Source: Diplonema papillatum (lineage: Eukaryota; Euglenozoa; Diplonemea; Diplonemida; Diplonemidae). From it: a DNA stretch of 64,000 bases. Under the pieces are notes generated by a model. The model worked only from the letters and a program-made list of their open reading frames with translations, made no database searches and had not been told where the DNA came from. Within the stretch, counting starts at the first letter, position 1. Every line of letters begins with the position of its first letter. Location: positions 55,066 through 119,065 of the forward strand of contig JAPJBO010000716.1 of the NCBI GenBank assembly GCA_030068145.1. The letters run 5' to 3'. Shown in pieces: positions 18,709 through 28,612 of this stretch. A program made the position numbers and the translations under genes.

Positions 18709-19692
18709 TTAGTCCGTCGGTCCGTAGGTCTTGCTGTCGCGACTGATGCGGGTCGTTGCGGCTTTGTCGGCGTCGCTAATGTGGCTGTGCACGTTCGGGT
18801 TGAAGTCGGTTTGCTGCATGTCGGCAAATTCGTGGTTGACGTCTCTGTGGTGCATCTCGTCAGCTGCGATCTGTTTCACGACGTCGATGAACTTCGCATC
18901 CTTGTCGAGTCTCCAGTACGTGATCGCAATCTCCGGAGCAGGCAATTCACTCCATTCTTTGTGAACCTGCGAGTTCGGGTCTTCCAGCTGCTTGAGCACG
19001 GACAGGTATGTGGTGACTGCCGTCTCTTCGAGGTATCCGACAAATCGATGTACGATCTGCGGCCTCACGACGTAGATCGACAGCAAAATGGCGACCAGCA
19101 GGTACTGCATGGCGATGACGACGCCGCGCGTGATCATTCCCGGGGTGAACATGTTCATGAACACCAACAGGTGCATGCGCTCGTTTTCAGCTTCCTCCAG
19201 CAACGTGTGGATCCAGCCGCCGTCTCTCTTCATCCTCCTGAGCGACCTGAAGTGCCTTACGCCAGCGGCCACCATCCCGGGGCACCCAGCGATACTCTCG
19301 AGAATGAGCAGACGGTACACGATGGACTTGGTGGTGGGGTCGGCCTTGTTGTACCCCGTGATGAAGTTGAAGCCGTGGTAGCACGTTCTCACGGCCCACC
19401 ACACAATCCGGTCCATGATGCCCTTCGGCTGCTTGTGCACAGGCTTGGCTGCTTCCATCGTGAGCTTCTGCTCAAGTTCCTCCGCTTCCCACACGTGGTT
19501 CTGCGTGGGGTTGTTCCACTCCTTCTTCGCCTTGCCGAGCGGGTGGGCATTCGGAGTCAATCGAAAGTGCACGTTGCCGTGTTGCTCACCTTCCTTCGGG
19601 GATAGGTTCGGCTCGTCTGCCTTCTGGCTATTAAACCTGCTTTGCCTCGCCACTCGGGCGAGTCTTGTGGCGGCTTGTGTTGTCCTCCACAT
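18709..19692 (-). CDS. AOX: Mitochondrial alternative oxidase (intact)
   Basis: The 327-residue protein starts at ATG 19692. MWRTTQAATRLARVARQSRF is an arginine-rich, acid-free leader, as expected for mitochondrial import; codons upstream of it lack an ATG. The enzyme is a diiron ubiquinol oxidase of the inner membrane that passes electrons from ubiquinol straight to oxygen, bypassing complexes III and IV. All six expected ligands are seen: Glu132 (LESIAG), Glu171 and His174 (NERMH), Glu222 (LEETA), Glu279 and His282 (DEMHH). Spacing between the first ligands equals that in trypanosome AOX. Two hydrophobic segments lie near 180-208 and 135-145. There are no introns and the gene ends in TAA. 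A near-identical tandem paralogue with one stop lies 4.4 kb downstream. Confidence 0.93.
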   Translation of the reverse strand: MWRTTQAATRLARVARQSRFNSQKADEPNLSPKEGEQHGNVHFRLTPNAHPLGKAKKEWNNPTQNHVWEAEELEQKLTMEAAKPVHKQPKGIMDRIVWWAVRTCYHGFNFITGYNKADPTTKSIVYRLLILESIAGCPGMVAAGVRHFRSLRRMKRDGGWIHTLLEEAENERMHLLVFMNMFTPGMITRGVVIAMQYLLVAILLSIYVVRPQIVHRFVGYLEETAVTTYLSVLKQLEDPNSQVHKEWSELPAPEIAITYWRLDKDAKFIDVVKQIAADEMHHRDVNHEFADMQQTDFNPNVHSHISDADKAATTRISRDSKTYGPTD

Positions 19693-19800
19693 TTTTCTTA
19701 CGCTATGGGGTTTCTTTTCGAGTATGTGCTGTTTTTGCAATGGCTGCCTGGAAAGGGAGAGCTGGTTTTCAGACTGGTTCCTGTGTTCAGAAGGGCCAGG

Positions 19801-20376
19801 TTACAACGTCCCTTTTAAATTCGCATGCTTGCTTCTAGAATGCGAAGAACCTGTGGCGATACTGTGCATCTGTTCTCTTTCGTGACTACCTACCGTGTCA
19901 TGTTTCCGGCGCTTGTTACCAATCTGCACCTGCTGCCTTGACCGCAGCGCTCTCAGTATTCGTTGGGCGGCCTCGCGGTGCTGGGTTTGCGGCGGGCTGC
20001 TGTGCCTGTCCTTTTGGTGGTCGGCCGGGGTGCTTCGGTGCAGCCTTTGCAGAACTGCGTCGTTTCGTTGAGATGCCAACAAAAGTAGCTTAACTCGTGT
20101 AACATGTGTCCCGGTTGCTGCTCTCGTCACCTTGCCAAGCGGGCGGCTCAATCGGCGTTTGCTTCCGGCCACGTAAGTTTTGCTGCCCTCAACGGTGCGT
20201 ATTTCGTAGGTAAGCCTGTTCATCCCTATCTCCTGGAACTGTATCGATAGTGTTTCTTCTCCCGTCAGCGGGCGGAATCCTCCTTTCTTTGCGGCCTTCT
20301 TGTCGCCGCCTGAACAGGGACTGGCGCTGCAGTCGAGCGCATCGAAAAGGAAACTAAAGATAAGAGGCGCGAGCAT
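19801..20376 (-). CDS. Hypothetical protein with possible signal peptide
   Basis: ATG 20376 opens 191 codons starting MLAPLIFSFLFDALDCSASP, a possible short signal peptide or hydrophobic anchor. It continues GFRPLTGEETLSIQFQEIGM, NRLTYEIRTVEGSKTYVAGS and a basic, probably helical second half (REAAQRILRALRSRQQVQIG). The first 110 residues look strongly protein-like. The last 40 (HDTVGSHEREQMHSIATGSS) are weaker and several donor-like GT sites occur there, so the true 3' end may be spliced. It lies 108 bases upstream of the intact AOX on the same strand. No family is recognised. Confidence 0.45.
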   Translation of the reverse strand: MLAPLIFSFLFDALDCSASPCSGGDKKAAKKGGFRPLTGEETLSIQFQEIGMNRLTYEIRTVEGSKTYVAGSKRRLSRPLGKVTRAATGTHVTRVKLLLLASQRNDAVLQRLHRSTPADHQKDRHSSPPQTQHREAAQRILRALRSRQQVQIGNKRRKHDTVGSHEREQMHSIATGSSHSRSKHANLKGTL

Positions 20377-21574
20377 GGATCAGCGTTCGTGATGGGGAAC
20401 GTGCCTAGCTAGCGACGAGACCTGATGCAAACAAATGAAGCCCGTGGGTTGGGGGGCCCGCATGCCAGGAAAAAGGAAAAATACGCGGAAGCGCCCGCCC
20501 TGCGAATATCTTCGCCTACTACGATACGGGCGAGGCAACTCAAGCATCCCAAATTTTTCGTGGTGCTCCAGGCGCTGGGTAGACTTCTCCTTCCTCATTT
20601 CTTCTCGTTCGCGCTATGAAGGGGGAAGTATAGCTAGACACACGGCGGACTAGCCGTGTCTTGTGGACAACAGCACAACGCCGCGTAGCGACGGAGGGCC
20701 ACAAACTCTGGCCACGAAACCCGAAACTGGCTGGCCGCCAACCATAGTGCTGTAACTACCGAACCACGTGTTGAACGGACGTGAGGTCATGCGGGTCTAC
20801 CCCTACACGACAAATCACACAAACACAACAGGTCAAAAGTCCTGAGTGAGAAAACAACACACGGTGGTGTAAGCGAAAAACAAAGTGTGACAGTGAGACA
20901 GCGCCTTGCAGCTGTATTGCTGTCGGAATGCGCTGGCCCGATGGGCTCGCTCTCCATCACGTTTTCTCTTATTGGGTGAACGATCCAACCCTCAGACAAG
21001 TCTGCTTGTCTGGGTTGGGAAGAGCCGACATCGAAGGTTCAAGAAGCAAACAGCCGTCCGCTGAACTACTGAAAAGATGGTTCATTTTGGCTGGCGATAA
21101 CCAGATTCGCTCAAAGAATACGGCGTGTCATCATGGACGCGTATACATAGACGGTGTGTGGGGCCAGGGCGAGTGCTCTGGTACTTCCGAGGCGGGCTGC
21201 GTTTTGCGGCTCTTGCACATGCTTCATTTCGTTCGTGAAAGAATGGCTCGAACGCCTGCTTTGGGCACGCCGGTTTTCCACAGGTGGTTGACGCCGTCTG
21301 CTCATGGAGCACGCGTAAGCGTTTTCATCCCGCTGGAGAGATTGCTTGCGTGAGCCAGAAGAAAAAGCATTACGCCGCGTTTATTTGCACTTTTTTGCGA
21401 TAACCCGTAACACCTCCTCAGAGAGCATAACTTGTTACAGCGAACAAGGAACGTGTTGGCAGCGGTACAACGTGAACCCGTACAGGTCAAATCGCACCCA
21501 CAAACAAAAGATCTTTTTTGGCCTTACCTACTGGTGCAACCGCCCCCCTTCCGGGAAAGGTGCCTCATCCGTAG
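20377..21574. other. Mostly gene-free, with one doubtful plus-strand frame
   Basis: A 141-codon frame from ATG 20928 (MRWPDGLALHHVFSYWVNDP) to 21353 has reasonable composition but no domain or splice support. It may be real but I cannot defend it. A repeat copy lies at 20745-20885. The rest shows nothing recognisable. Confidence 0.25.
20745..20885 (+). repeat. Dispersed repeat family F, copy 1
   Basis: TGCTGTAACTACCGAACCAC, GTGTTGAACGGACGTGAGGT, CCCCTACACGACAAATCACA and AAACAACACACGGTGGTGTA recur almost unchanged at 60620-60745. The minus strand of both encodes SLTPPCVVFSLRT, a conserved short peptide, but no longer frame. Confidence 0.7.
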
Positions 21575-21770
21575 CCACTTTCTGCGGGGGGGGTCGTGAT
21601 GCCGCAAGCGGCCTCGTACCGAATGAGGAACGCGTCGGATACAGGCAAGCCGCAGGCGAGGCACTTCGCCGTGTCGGGATCGGCAGTGACTCTATACGCT
21701 TCGGCGACGGCCTCCCACTCGGTGTCAGCACCCTGCGAACGCGGGTCGACTGCAACTCGACGGCGTGTAG
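21575..21770 (-). pseudogene. First extra copy of the 618-residue gene's 3' end (most degraded)
   Basis: Matches the last ~60 codons of the gene at 22214-24070 (blocks GTGATGCCGCAAGCGGCCTC, CGGATACAGGCAAGCCG, GGGATCGGCAGTGACTCTAT) with small losses. It lies 330 bases beyond the second copy, in the same orientation. Confidence 0.7.
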
Positions 21771-21877
21771 CTGACGTTCTTCACCACGAACTACACTCCA
21801 TCTCGTCGTGTCTACGGGTGCGGTGCAAGGGGAGGGAACTTACAGAGCACGGCATCCCTCCTCCCACCCGTAGCGAC

Positions 21878-22115
21878 TCAGTCCGTCGCCGGACTTTCTG
21901 CGGGGGGGGCCGTGATGCCGAAAGCGGCCTCGTACCGAATGAGGAACGCGTCGGATACAGGCAAGCCGCCGGCAAGGCTTTGCTCCCACTTCGCCTTGTC
22001 GGGATCGGCAGTGACTCTGTACGCTTCGGCGACGGCCTCCCACAGCCTCGGCGAGAGCACCTGCGCACGCGGGTCGACTGCACTCGGACGGCGTGTTGTT
22101 GACGTTCTTCACCAC
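21878..22115 (-). pseudogene. Second extra copy of the 618-residue gene's 3' end
   Basis: The frame is still open over 60 codons, ends with the same AESPATD and stop as the parent gene, and differs at only a few residues (EQSLAGG for LQSLAGG, AAFGIT for AACGIT). It includes the downstream flank GAGCACGGCATCCCTCCTCC, so the duplicated unit covers the last coding segment plus 3' flank. Confidence 0.8.
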
Positions 22116-22213
22116 GACGACGCACCATCTCGTCGTGTCTACGGGTGCGGTGCAAGGGGAACGTGCCAGGGGAACTTACAGAGCACGGCATCCCTCCTCC
22201 CACCCGTAGCGAC

Positions 22214-24070
22214 TCAGTCCGTCGCCGGGCTTTCTGCGGGGGGGGCCGTGATGCCGCAAGCGGCCTCGTACCGAATGAGGAACGCGTCGGATACGGGCAA
22301 GCCGCCGGCAAGGCTTTGCAGCCACTTCGCCTTGTCGGGATCGGCAGTGACTCTGTATGCTTCGGCGACGGCCTCCCACAGCCTAGGCGTGAGCACTTTG
22401 CGCACGCGGGTCGACTGCAACTCGGACGGTGTGTAGTTGACGTTCTTCACCACGAACGACGCGAACTTCTGCTCCATCTCGTCGAGCGCCGCCCCGACCA
22501 ATTTGGCGTCGCCGACGGCCTGCCCGTGGCGCAGGACCTGCAGCAGGGCTTCGAGGTACCAAGCGATGGCGTGTGTTTGCGCGTCGCCGCGGGTTCCGGT
22601 AGCCGCGAGCACGTTCTGCCACGCGGCCATGAGCCTCGACAGGTGGACAGACGGCGTTAGCGAGAAGGAAGCGGCCGCCTCCTTCGCCGTCGCCGCCGGC
22701 GGAATCACCAACGGATTGTTGTTCAACTCGATGCGGTGCGTCGGGAGCGACCGGTCGCCGTGAACGGCGGCGAACGCGTTGAGGAAGGCCGAAAAGTAGG
22801 CTTCCACCGAATGCCGGTCTACGGAAGGGGCGCGGTGGGACGCCGCCTGCGGCTGATCACCCTCCGAAGGCTGTTGCGCGGCGGGTTTGCGCCCGGGCTT
22901 CCTGCTTCTGCGGAAGAGAAACGCCTCGATTTCGCCTACGGATCCAAGCTCCGCGTGCGCGGCGGCGACGGCCGCCCGCGGCAGCCGGTCCTCCGCCGCG
23001 TCGGCCGCCGAAGCCGCGTCAGCGGGGCCGGGGGCAGTGACGCCAGAGGCCCTTGCCCGGCGACCTGGGTGGACAGCCGACGGGTTTTCTTTTTTCGGGG
23101 CACGCAGCACTGCGTCTGGATTTGGTACGGTAGCACCGGGGTCCAGTGGTGGGGACGGACTTGCCGTCACTGCGAGGTGCCGCAGGGGGACGTCGTCCGG
23201 GGCGCAGCGCGTGAGGACGCGGGCTTCGATGGCGTCCGCCAAGGCGCGGAGGCCGCGTTTTTCGCCCGGGAACTCCTTCGCGCGCAGCCCGACGCTGTGC
23301 GCGAGCACCCGCACTGCGAACGGGTCCAGCTGCCGCCGGGCTTGGCCACCCCCCTGCGGCAGCCGCGCCGCGGCCTGCGTGCAGTCTCCCGTCGCGACCC
23401 ACGCGGCGGCTTCGAGGAGGCCGTGCGCCGGCGTCGTGCACCGCAGCTCATCCGCGAAGCGGGCAAGCCGCCCGGCTTCTTCGGGGTCACCCATCTTCAC
23501 CGCGAGGATGAGGCATTGTGTGATCGCCATCTCTCCGACGCCGGCGCTTCGCCCTGCGTGCTTCTCCCGCAGGTATTCCGAGAGGGGCTTTCCGTCGAAG
23601 TACCGCGTGACAGACTCTCGGACCCATGCGTGTCGGTCGTCTCCGGTTCCTTCGACCCGCTCGGATGCCCAGCTCTCCGGGTATCGTTTCCGGTGGCACA
23701 CGGCGGCTTCGGAGCTGATGGTCTTCACGAGCTCCATCAGCCTGAAGCCGAGGGCGCGTGCGGTCTCGGCTCCGTCGGCGGCGTGCCTGCTGCCCATGAC
23801 CGCGAGCACGTCCGAGTTCGTCGCTTCGACCTTCATCCGCAGGAACGCCTTCTCCGCTCCCTTGGCGGAGGGTGCCGGGAACTGCGGCGCCACCGCCTCT
23901 GGGCTCACCCTCTTCACGTCCCCCCGCACGCGCGGCGCCCGGGCGGCGGGGAGGCCGGGAGACGGTGCCCGCGCCGTCCTGCTGGCGCTGGTCGCCGCCG
24001 GCTGGCGCCGGTCCAAGTTCCAAAACGCCTTCGGGTGCGCCCGAAGGGCGACTAAAGATATCCGCAGCAT
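22214..24070 (-). CDS. Hypothetical protein, 618 residues, helical, possible mitochondrial leader
   Basis: ATG 24070 starts MLRISLVALRAHPKAFWNLD, a leader of mitochondrial type, followed by Ala/Arg/Pro linker. Residues about 85-300 are helix-forming and polar (GFRLMELVKTISSEAAVCHR, AITQCLILAVKMGDPEEAGR, GLLEAAAWVATGDCTQAAAR), like degenerate helical repeats. An acidic/proline linker follows, and then a second helical part from about 450 (SVEAYFSAFLNAFAAVHGDR, LIRYEAACGITAPP). Solenoid organelle RNA-binding proteins (PPR, HPR/RAP type) have this general look, but I see no defining motif, so this is only a suggestion. The frame is open upstream to 24133 without a further ATG. GC content is higher than in the flanks. 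Two tandem copies of its 3' end follow at 21575-22115. Confidence 0.6.
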   Translation of the reverse strand: MLRISLVALRAHPKAFWNLDRRQPAATSASRTARAPSPGLPAARAPRVRGDVKRVSPEAVAPQFPAPSAKGAEKAFLRMKVEATNSDVLAVMGSRHAADGAETARALGFRLMELVKTISSEAAVCHRKRYPESWASERVEGTGDDRHAWVRESVTRYFDGKPLSEYLREKHAGRSAGVGEMAITQCLILAVKMGDPEEAGRLARFADELRCTTPAHGLLEAAAWVATGDCTQAAARLPQGGGQARRQLDPFAVRVLAHSVGLRAKEFPGEKRGLRALADAIEARVLTRCAPDDVPLRHLAVTASPSPPLDPGATVPNPDAVLRAPKKENPSAVHPGRRARASGVTAPGPADAASAADAAEDRLPRAAVAAAHAELGSVGEIEAFLFRRSRKPGRKPAAQQPSEGDQPQAASHRAPSVDRHSVEAYFSAFLNAFAAVHGDRSLPTHRIELNNNPLVIPPAATAKEAAASFSLTPSVHLSRLMAAWQNVLAATGTRGDAQTHAIAWYLEALLQVLRHGQAVGDAKLVGAALDEMEQKFASFVVKNVNYTPSELQSTRVRKVLTPRLWEAVAEAYRVTADPDKAKWLQSLAGGLPVSDAFLIRYEAACGITAPPAESPATD

Positions 24071-24084
24071 TGGCCCTTCCTCCT

Positions 24085-24500
24085 CCGTTTTTACGCGCGC
24101 ATGCACACAGTCTATCCCACCCCTTTCGCCCACCCTTGACGGACTGCCTTTTTGAAGGGTTTTATCCTGAGATTCCGGTATTTAAAAGTGTCTGGACGAC
24201 CCCGTTGACGAATGAATTATTTGAAAGCAATCAAGTGATGGAATGGTTTGTGTGCTCAGCACCGCAGTAGTCCTACCTGCGCCGTTTTTACGCGCGCGTG
24301 CACACACAATGGACCTCCCTTTTTGCGCCTGCCCTTAACGAACTGTCTTAAGTTGAGAGTTCCGCTTGAGATTCCGGGACTTGAAAGTCTCTGGACGACC
24401 GTTGTCCACTGGGTTCTTGGAAAGCAAACTAGTGATAAGGGAGGGGCTTGGAATGGTTCATGTGCTCAACACTGCACTGGTACTATCTACGCCGTGCTTC
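24085..24500 (+). repeat. Tandemly duplicated composite repeat (two units of about 200 bp)
   Basis: The motif TTTTTACGCGCGC(A/G)TGCACACA starts each unit (24089 and 24285). Each then has a CCCTTGACGGACTG/CCCTTAACGAACTG block, a piece of family A (ATTCCGG..TTTAAAAGTGTCTGG and ATTCCGGGACTTGAAAGTCT), and a piece of family D (GTGTGCTCAGCACCGCAG and CATGTGCTCAACACTGCA). So two repeat families already joined were then duplicated together. It lies directly upstream of the 618-residue gene. Confidence 0.65.
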
Positions 24501-24639
24501 GGTCCTCGAAGCCGCGGGAGACTGGGGGGGGCCACCGCTCCCGGACTTACCCTCGGCACGCGCGGGGCCCTGGAGAAAACACAACTCGCAAACGAACGAG
24601 AGGAAAAAAAGCGGAGCTGAGCAGGTTCAATTACTTCCC

Positions 24640-24693
24640 CCTCTCCTTTGTTTTTTTTTTGCTTTTTTTTCTTCGTTTTTGCCTTTCTTTTTC

Positions 24694-24726
<33 letters not shown>

Positions 24727-24735
24727 GGCTTTGGG
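24640..24735. repeat. Pyrimidine-rich tract
   Basis: About 95 bases almost wholly T with some C, G and short TTTTTC units on the plus strand. Apparent frames through it (poly-Phe or poly-Lys) are not genes. Confidence 0.7.
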
Positions 24736-24921
24736 TAAATCCTTGCTTTTGGAGGGAGTCATCTCGCCCTCTTTCGGAAGAGGGTCAGAAGGGTAGGGAA
24801 GGAGGGGGCGGGTTACACCACGTACTTGTCTTCCGGGCGGTGACCGTTGTACACTCGACGACACGTAAAGTACTCGCAACAATAACAGCACTCAGGATGA
24901 GATGACAACTACGGTACCGCA

Positions 24922-25222
24922 GGCATGAGGCGATGCAAACACCGCCACCACGCGATCAGTGCCGTCCGTTGGCGACATCATGGGCGGTGTCGCATGATGG
25001 GGCAAAAACGCATTGTCTTCGTCCCACAGCAGCCGGGCGGCTCACCGGATATAGAACGACCAGGATGGTATCGCAATCTACGTTCGGTAGGTCCATTTGT
25101 TCTAGGTAGGCACAGCCGGCATATCTTTTGTTTGTGCGTACGTGTGTGAACCCTGTTTTGAGTGATTTAGCACAGCACGCTGCCATCCGACACTTTTTGA
25201 TACATACAAGCAAGCTTGTTAC
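24922..25222. repeat. Dispersed repeat family E, copy 1
   Basis: GGCATGAGGCGATGCAAACA, TTGGCGACATCATGGGCGGT, AACGCATTGTCTTCGTCC, GATCCATTTGTTCTAGG-like, ATCTTTTGTTTGTGCGTACG and GACACTTTTTGATACATACA all recur in order at 34383-34655 with about 90% identity by eye. On the minus strand both copies keep frames around FTHVRTN.YAGCAY and CDTAHDVANG, suggesting descent from a coding element. No family is recognised. Confidence 0.65.
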
Positions 25223-25697
25223 CATAAAAAAGGTCCGAATCTCCGAGTGAATACTCATCCAAGAGTACGATATCCACGGTGACCACCAGCTCAGAAACTG
25301 GAGGCTGCAATAGTAGATGGGTGGGAGGGTGCAGAAGAGTGTTCCCGAGCCACACACGAACGACGCCCACGTTTTTTTCTCCCGTGTTAGCTCCAGCTCA
25401 AGGCTGAGACTGCGCCGCACTGTGCTAACACTAAGGTTTGCTACCGATGGGTAGATTCGTACGTGGTGCGGGGAAAGGTGCTTCCTCGACAAAAGCTTGG
25501 CAGTCTTGAAAAAAAAAAACGAGCCGACAACACGAAATTGGGGCCCTCTTTCTATAACAGCCACCTGCCGGCACAAAAGTCACGACGCGTAGACGCCATG
25601 CTATGATCCCGGTGAGAAGACGAGTGTATGGAACTCGATATCAGCTAACTGCTGGGCACGAAAGCCACGGTGTGACAAGCGCTTGTCTTGCCTTACC

Positions 25698-25960
25698 AAA
25701 AATACTCGAGGGGCTGCCTTGTGCTTATTTCGACGGAGGGAAAAGAATACAAGTTGGGTCTTTTTGTTGAACGCTTACGCCTTCCCCTAAACCCAGATAT
25801 ACTGGGTTTCGTGTGGAGCTACACAGCGCGTTACCTCCTTCGAGGTTGTATTCTTGTTGCAATAGCAGGGAGTCACCATAATATATTACCTCCTTTGAGA
25901 TTTCGCAGCTGGCAGCCTCCTCAAGTACTTTCTACAAAGCAGGTGCTTATACAAAGAAAT
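25698..25960 (+). repeat. Dispersed repeat family B, copy
   Basis: Contains AATACTCGAGGGGCTGCCTT, GTTGAACGCTTACGCC, AACCCAGATATACTGGGTTT and CTACAAAGCAGGTGCTTATA, in the same order as the copies at 1511 and 44645. It has an internal extra segment near 25840-25890. Confidence 0.6.
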
Positions 25961-26216
25961 GTGAGAAAAAAAAAAAAAAGGTTTGACGACCAAAACCACG
26001 GAGGAAGATTTTTTTTTATTTTTTTCTTGTTTTCCCTTCTTTTTTCGTTTTTTGTCGTTCTTTCGGTTTGTAAACTTTAGACCGTTTTCCTTTGTCTCGT
26101 TTCCCTCGAATGGGGTAGGGGGCAGGTGGGTAAGAAGTGTGACAAGGTGGAAGGGAAGGAGAGGGAAAGTGCAAAGAACATTTCCGGAGTTGAGGCTTGC
26201 ACAGGGCTCACCCTTT

Positions 26217-26480
26217 GTTTTCGGTCTCAGAGAAAAGACATGTGGTGCACATGTGGACGCTTAAGGTGTTTTTCGTTGACCGCACTACCCTGAGCCCAAA
26301 TCCTGGACGTGGTTTCAGGTGGCAAATTTGGCAAATGATCATGATCAGAAGGTCCTACTTGGGCGGTTCAGTTTCCTCACACATTTCATGTGGCTAAAAA
26401 AAAAACCTTTCCCCTGTGTGCGCGGGCAAAAGAAATAGCGTCACTACTGGATTTGGCGACACCTGGCTGTGCAGCCTTAG
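26217..26480 (+). repeat. Composite repeat related to 12455-12690
   Basis: GTTTTCGGTCTCAGAGAAAA, GTGCACATGTGGACGCTTAA and AAATAGCGTCACTACTGGAT, CTGGCTGTGCAGCCTTAGC match 12455-12690 in order. No gene is seen within. Confidence 0.5.
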
Positions 26481-26599
26481 CGCCGTGGGCCTGGCAGATT
26501 ATTGCTCTGTTGCGGATACTGGAACGTTTGATTCGTACGTGTGCAACCGTTGTTCCGGACATGTTCCCTTCAGGACGAACGTACCGACTCAAAATACTC

Positions 26600-26680
26600 G
26601 ACGGAGCTGCTTTTGACTCCGAATGGAAGGGAGGAAATGTGGGGGCAGATGGGCTAATATAATACAAACACAATCTGATT
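26600..26680 (-). repeat. Inverted partial copy of the family F extension
   Basis: GACTCCGAATGGAAGGGAGG and AATACAAACACAATCTGATT are the reverse complement of sequence at 60742-60825. That shows the family F unit extends further right at 60.7 kb than the shorter copy at 20745. Confidence 0.55.
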
Positions 26681-26964
26681 TGTCCTCAAAACTTTTTCCC
26701 CCCTGTTGTGTGTTTGTTGTGCAGGGGAAGACTTCACGTCCGTCCAACATGGTTCGGTAGTTGCAGCACTTGGGTTTCCTTCGGTTCTTTGTCTGGCAGC
26801 TTCGTCGAGCATTTCCTTCCGAGCTGACGCCTAGACTTCAACTGTTCGGCGGCGTCGAGAGTGCAGCAGTAAAGAGGATCCCTGATCCCTCTAGAGGACT
26901 CGTGCCCCTTCGTCAGTCGGTAGCGAACCGATAAAAGGACCTCCAGGGGGGAAAATTAGTTCAA

Positions 26965-27286
26965 AGGGACGGGTCGAATAATAGCGCCTGTATTATTAGC
27001 GTTTATTGTGGTTTAGAGGTTCGGTGTTTTAGCGTCTCCGGTTGACCATTGAGGCTGTGAGGCGGGTAGTATGAGGGATGGAGGCATGATTACACACTTT
27101 AACTACGGCTAGCCAAGTTTGTAAGTGTTGCGACCGACACCAAGAAGAATTTCGCTTTCCGCGCTTATGATTCGATTTGTGGAATACTAAATATCACCCG
27201 GAGAGGCAGGATGTGTCGAATAGGAGCAGCGTCAAAAAAGATAGCCAGGCGCGTGTCGATTAACTGTTTTTATTCGACCCCCCCAT
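26965..27286. mobile_element. MITE-like element, GGGTCGAATAATA ends, copy 1
   Basis: The left end GGGTCGAATAATAGCGCC and the right end TTTTTATTCGACCCCCCC are inverted. The right half (GCGCGTGTCGATTAACTG) matches the element at 50706-50828. A stretch resembling the tail of family A (GTCTCCGGTTGACCATTGAG) lies inside at about 27037, so one element has entered another. Confidence 0.5.
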
Positions 27287-27719
27287 TCCACTCGTAGCAC
27301 CCGCTGGCACGCGGATAACCCCAGCCTCAAAGGTGGGAGGTAGAGAGGGTCCACCACCCTACCCGCGTTTTCGTTGAGCACACTGCCCTGGACTCAAAGC
27401 CCGGGACGCGGTTGCAGGTATGGACTCCGTGCACGGTCCGTACATTCGGCGTGCGCACAACTGTTGTAGCGCGGTCCGCTTGCACTCCGTTCGGTTCCAA
27501 TGATTTCTGCACAAGCTTGCGGCCTGTGCGCGAAGCCAAGAGAGAGGGGTGGAAAAGATAGGGGGCGAATGGGTTTTGCGTAGGGGGGGGAATCTCGAGG
27601 ATGCGCTTATTCACGTTTCTCGCGTATTGTTTTTTTCTCGCTTATTATCGCGTGTGTGAGTGTGCATGGGTGTGATCTCAGTAATGGGTAACCCCTGAGC
27701 GGACTAGCCCAGTTGCGCA

Positions 27720-27846
27720 ATGCACTTACGCTACTGCCGATGCACCAGCCGACTGCTCGTGGTGGTTGCGACGTACACGGAACTGCAGCCTCGACTGGCA
27801 TTGGCTTCCGTCTTCGTGATTTGCATGTTGCTGACTACTGTGCATG

Positions 27847-27847
<1 letters not shown>
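27720..27847 (+). CDS. Probable exon 1 of a membrane protein; donor in the (TG)n tract
   Basis: ATG 27720 codes MHLRYCRCTSRLLVVVATYT and, after a short polar stretch, LALASVFVICMLLTTVHG, a hydrophobic segment like a signal anchor. The coding sense ends exactly where GTGTGTGT begins; CATGG|GTGTGT makes a phase-2 donor. Joining to 28237 gives HG-AFYDGRVNVA, a plausible signal-cleavage region. Without splicing the frame becomes an endless Cys-Val run. Function unknown. Confidence 0.42.
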
Positions 27848-28197
<350 letters not shown>

Positions 28198-28236
28198 CGG
28201 TGTGCTTCTGTTATTCGAGTGTGGTTCTCGTTGAAG

Positions 28237-28612
28237 CGCTTTCTATGATGGACGCGTCAACGTGGCGATCGAGGAGGAAAAAAAGATCAGGGAAGCCCGC
28301 GGGTTACCTTTCCTCCCGGCCTCCCCACGTCCTTATACACGACTCGCTAGCTACGCTGTTCACTCGTCCCCGGGGAGCCTGCAGTGCTCGACGGAGCTGC
28401 TGCTGTACCCGCGGGACCTCAAATTGACCGCGGTGGGCCTTCTGGGGCTCGTGCTTTGCGCGGTGTTTTTTTACCTCGTCTTCTGGACGACGAGGAAGTG
28501 CCAATTTCCAAAGCAAATCCTTCCCCCACGCCGCCGGCGGGGTGAAGTGGTTGGATATCGGTTCGTGTTTCAAACTGGTAGGTTTGAGTCTCTCTGGTTG
28601 GGAACGCAATAG
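28237..28612 (+). CDS. Probable exon 2 of the membrane protein
   Basis: After the acceptor TTCTCGTTGAAG the frame reads AFYDGRVNVAIEEEKKIREA, then RGLPFLPASPRPYTRLAS, and a strong transmembrane helix LKLTAVGLLGLVLCAVFFYL followed by a basic tail (TTRKC, PPRRRRGE). The acceptor base is in the one phase that fits exon 1 (GG|C). The polar, helical segment before the membrane span suggests a single- or double-pass protein with a short cytosolic tail. The last 20 residues before the stop are less convincing; the gene may continue in another exon, for instance in the frame around 28865-29095. Family unknown. Confidence 0.45.
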
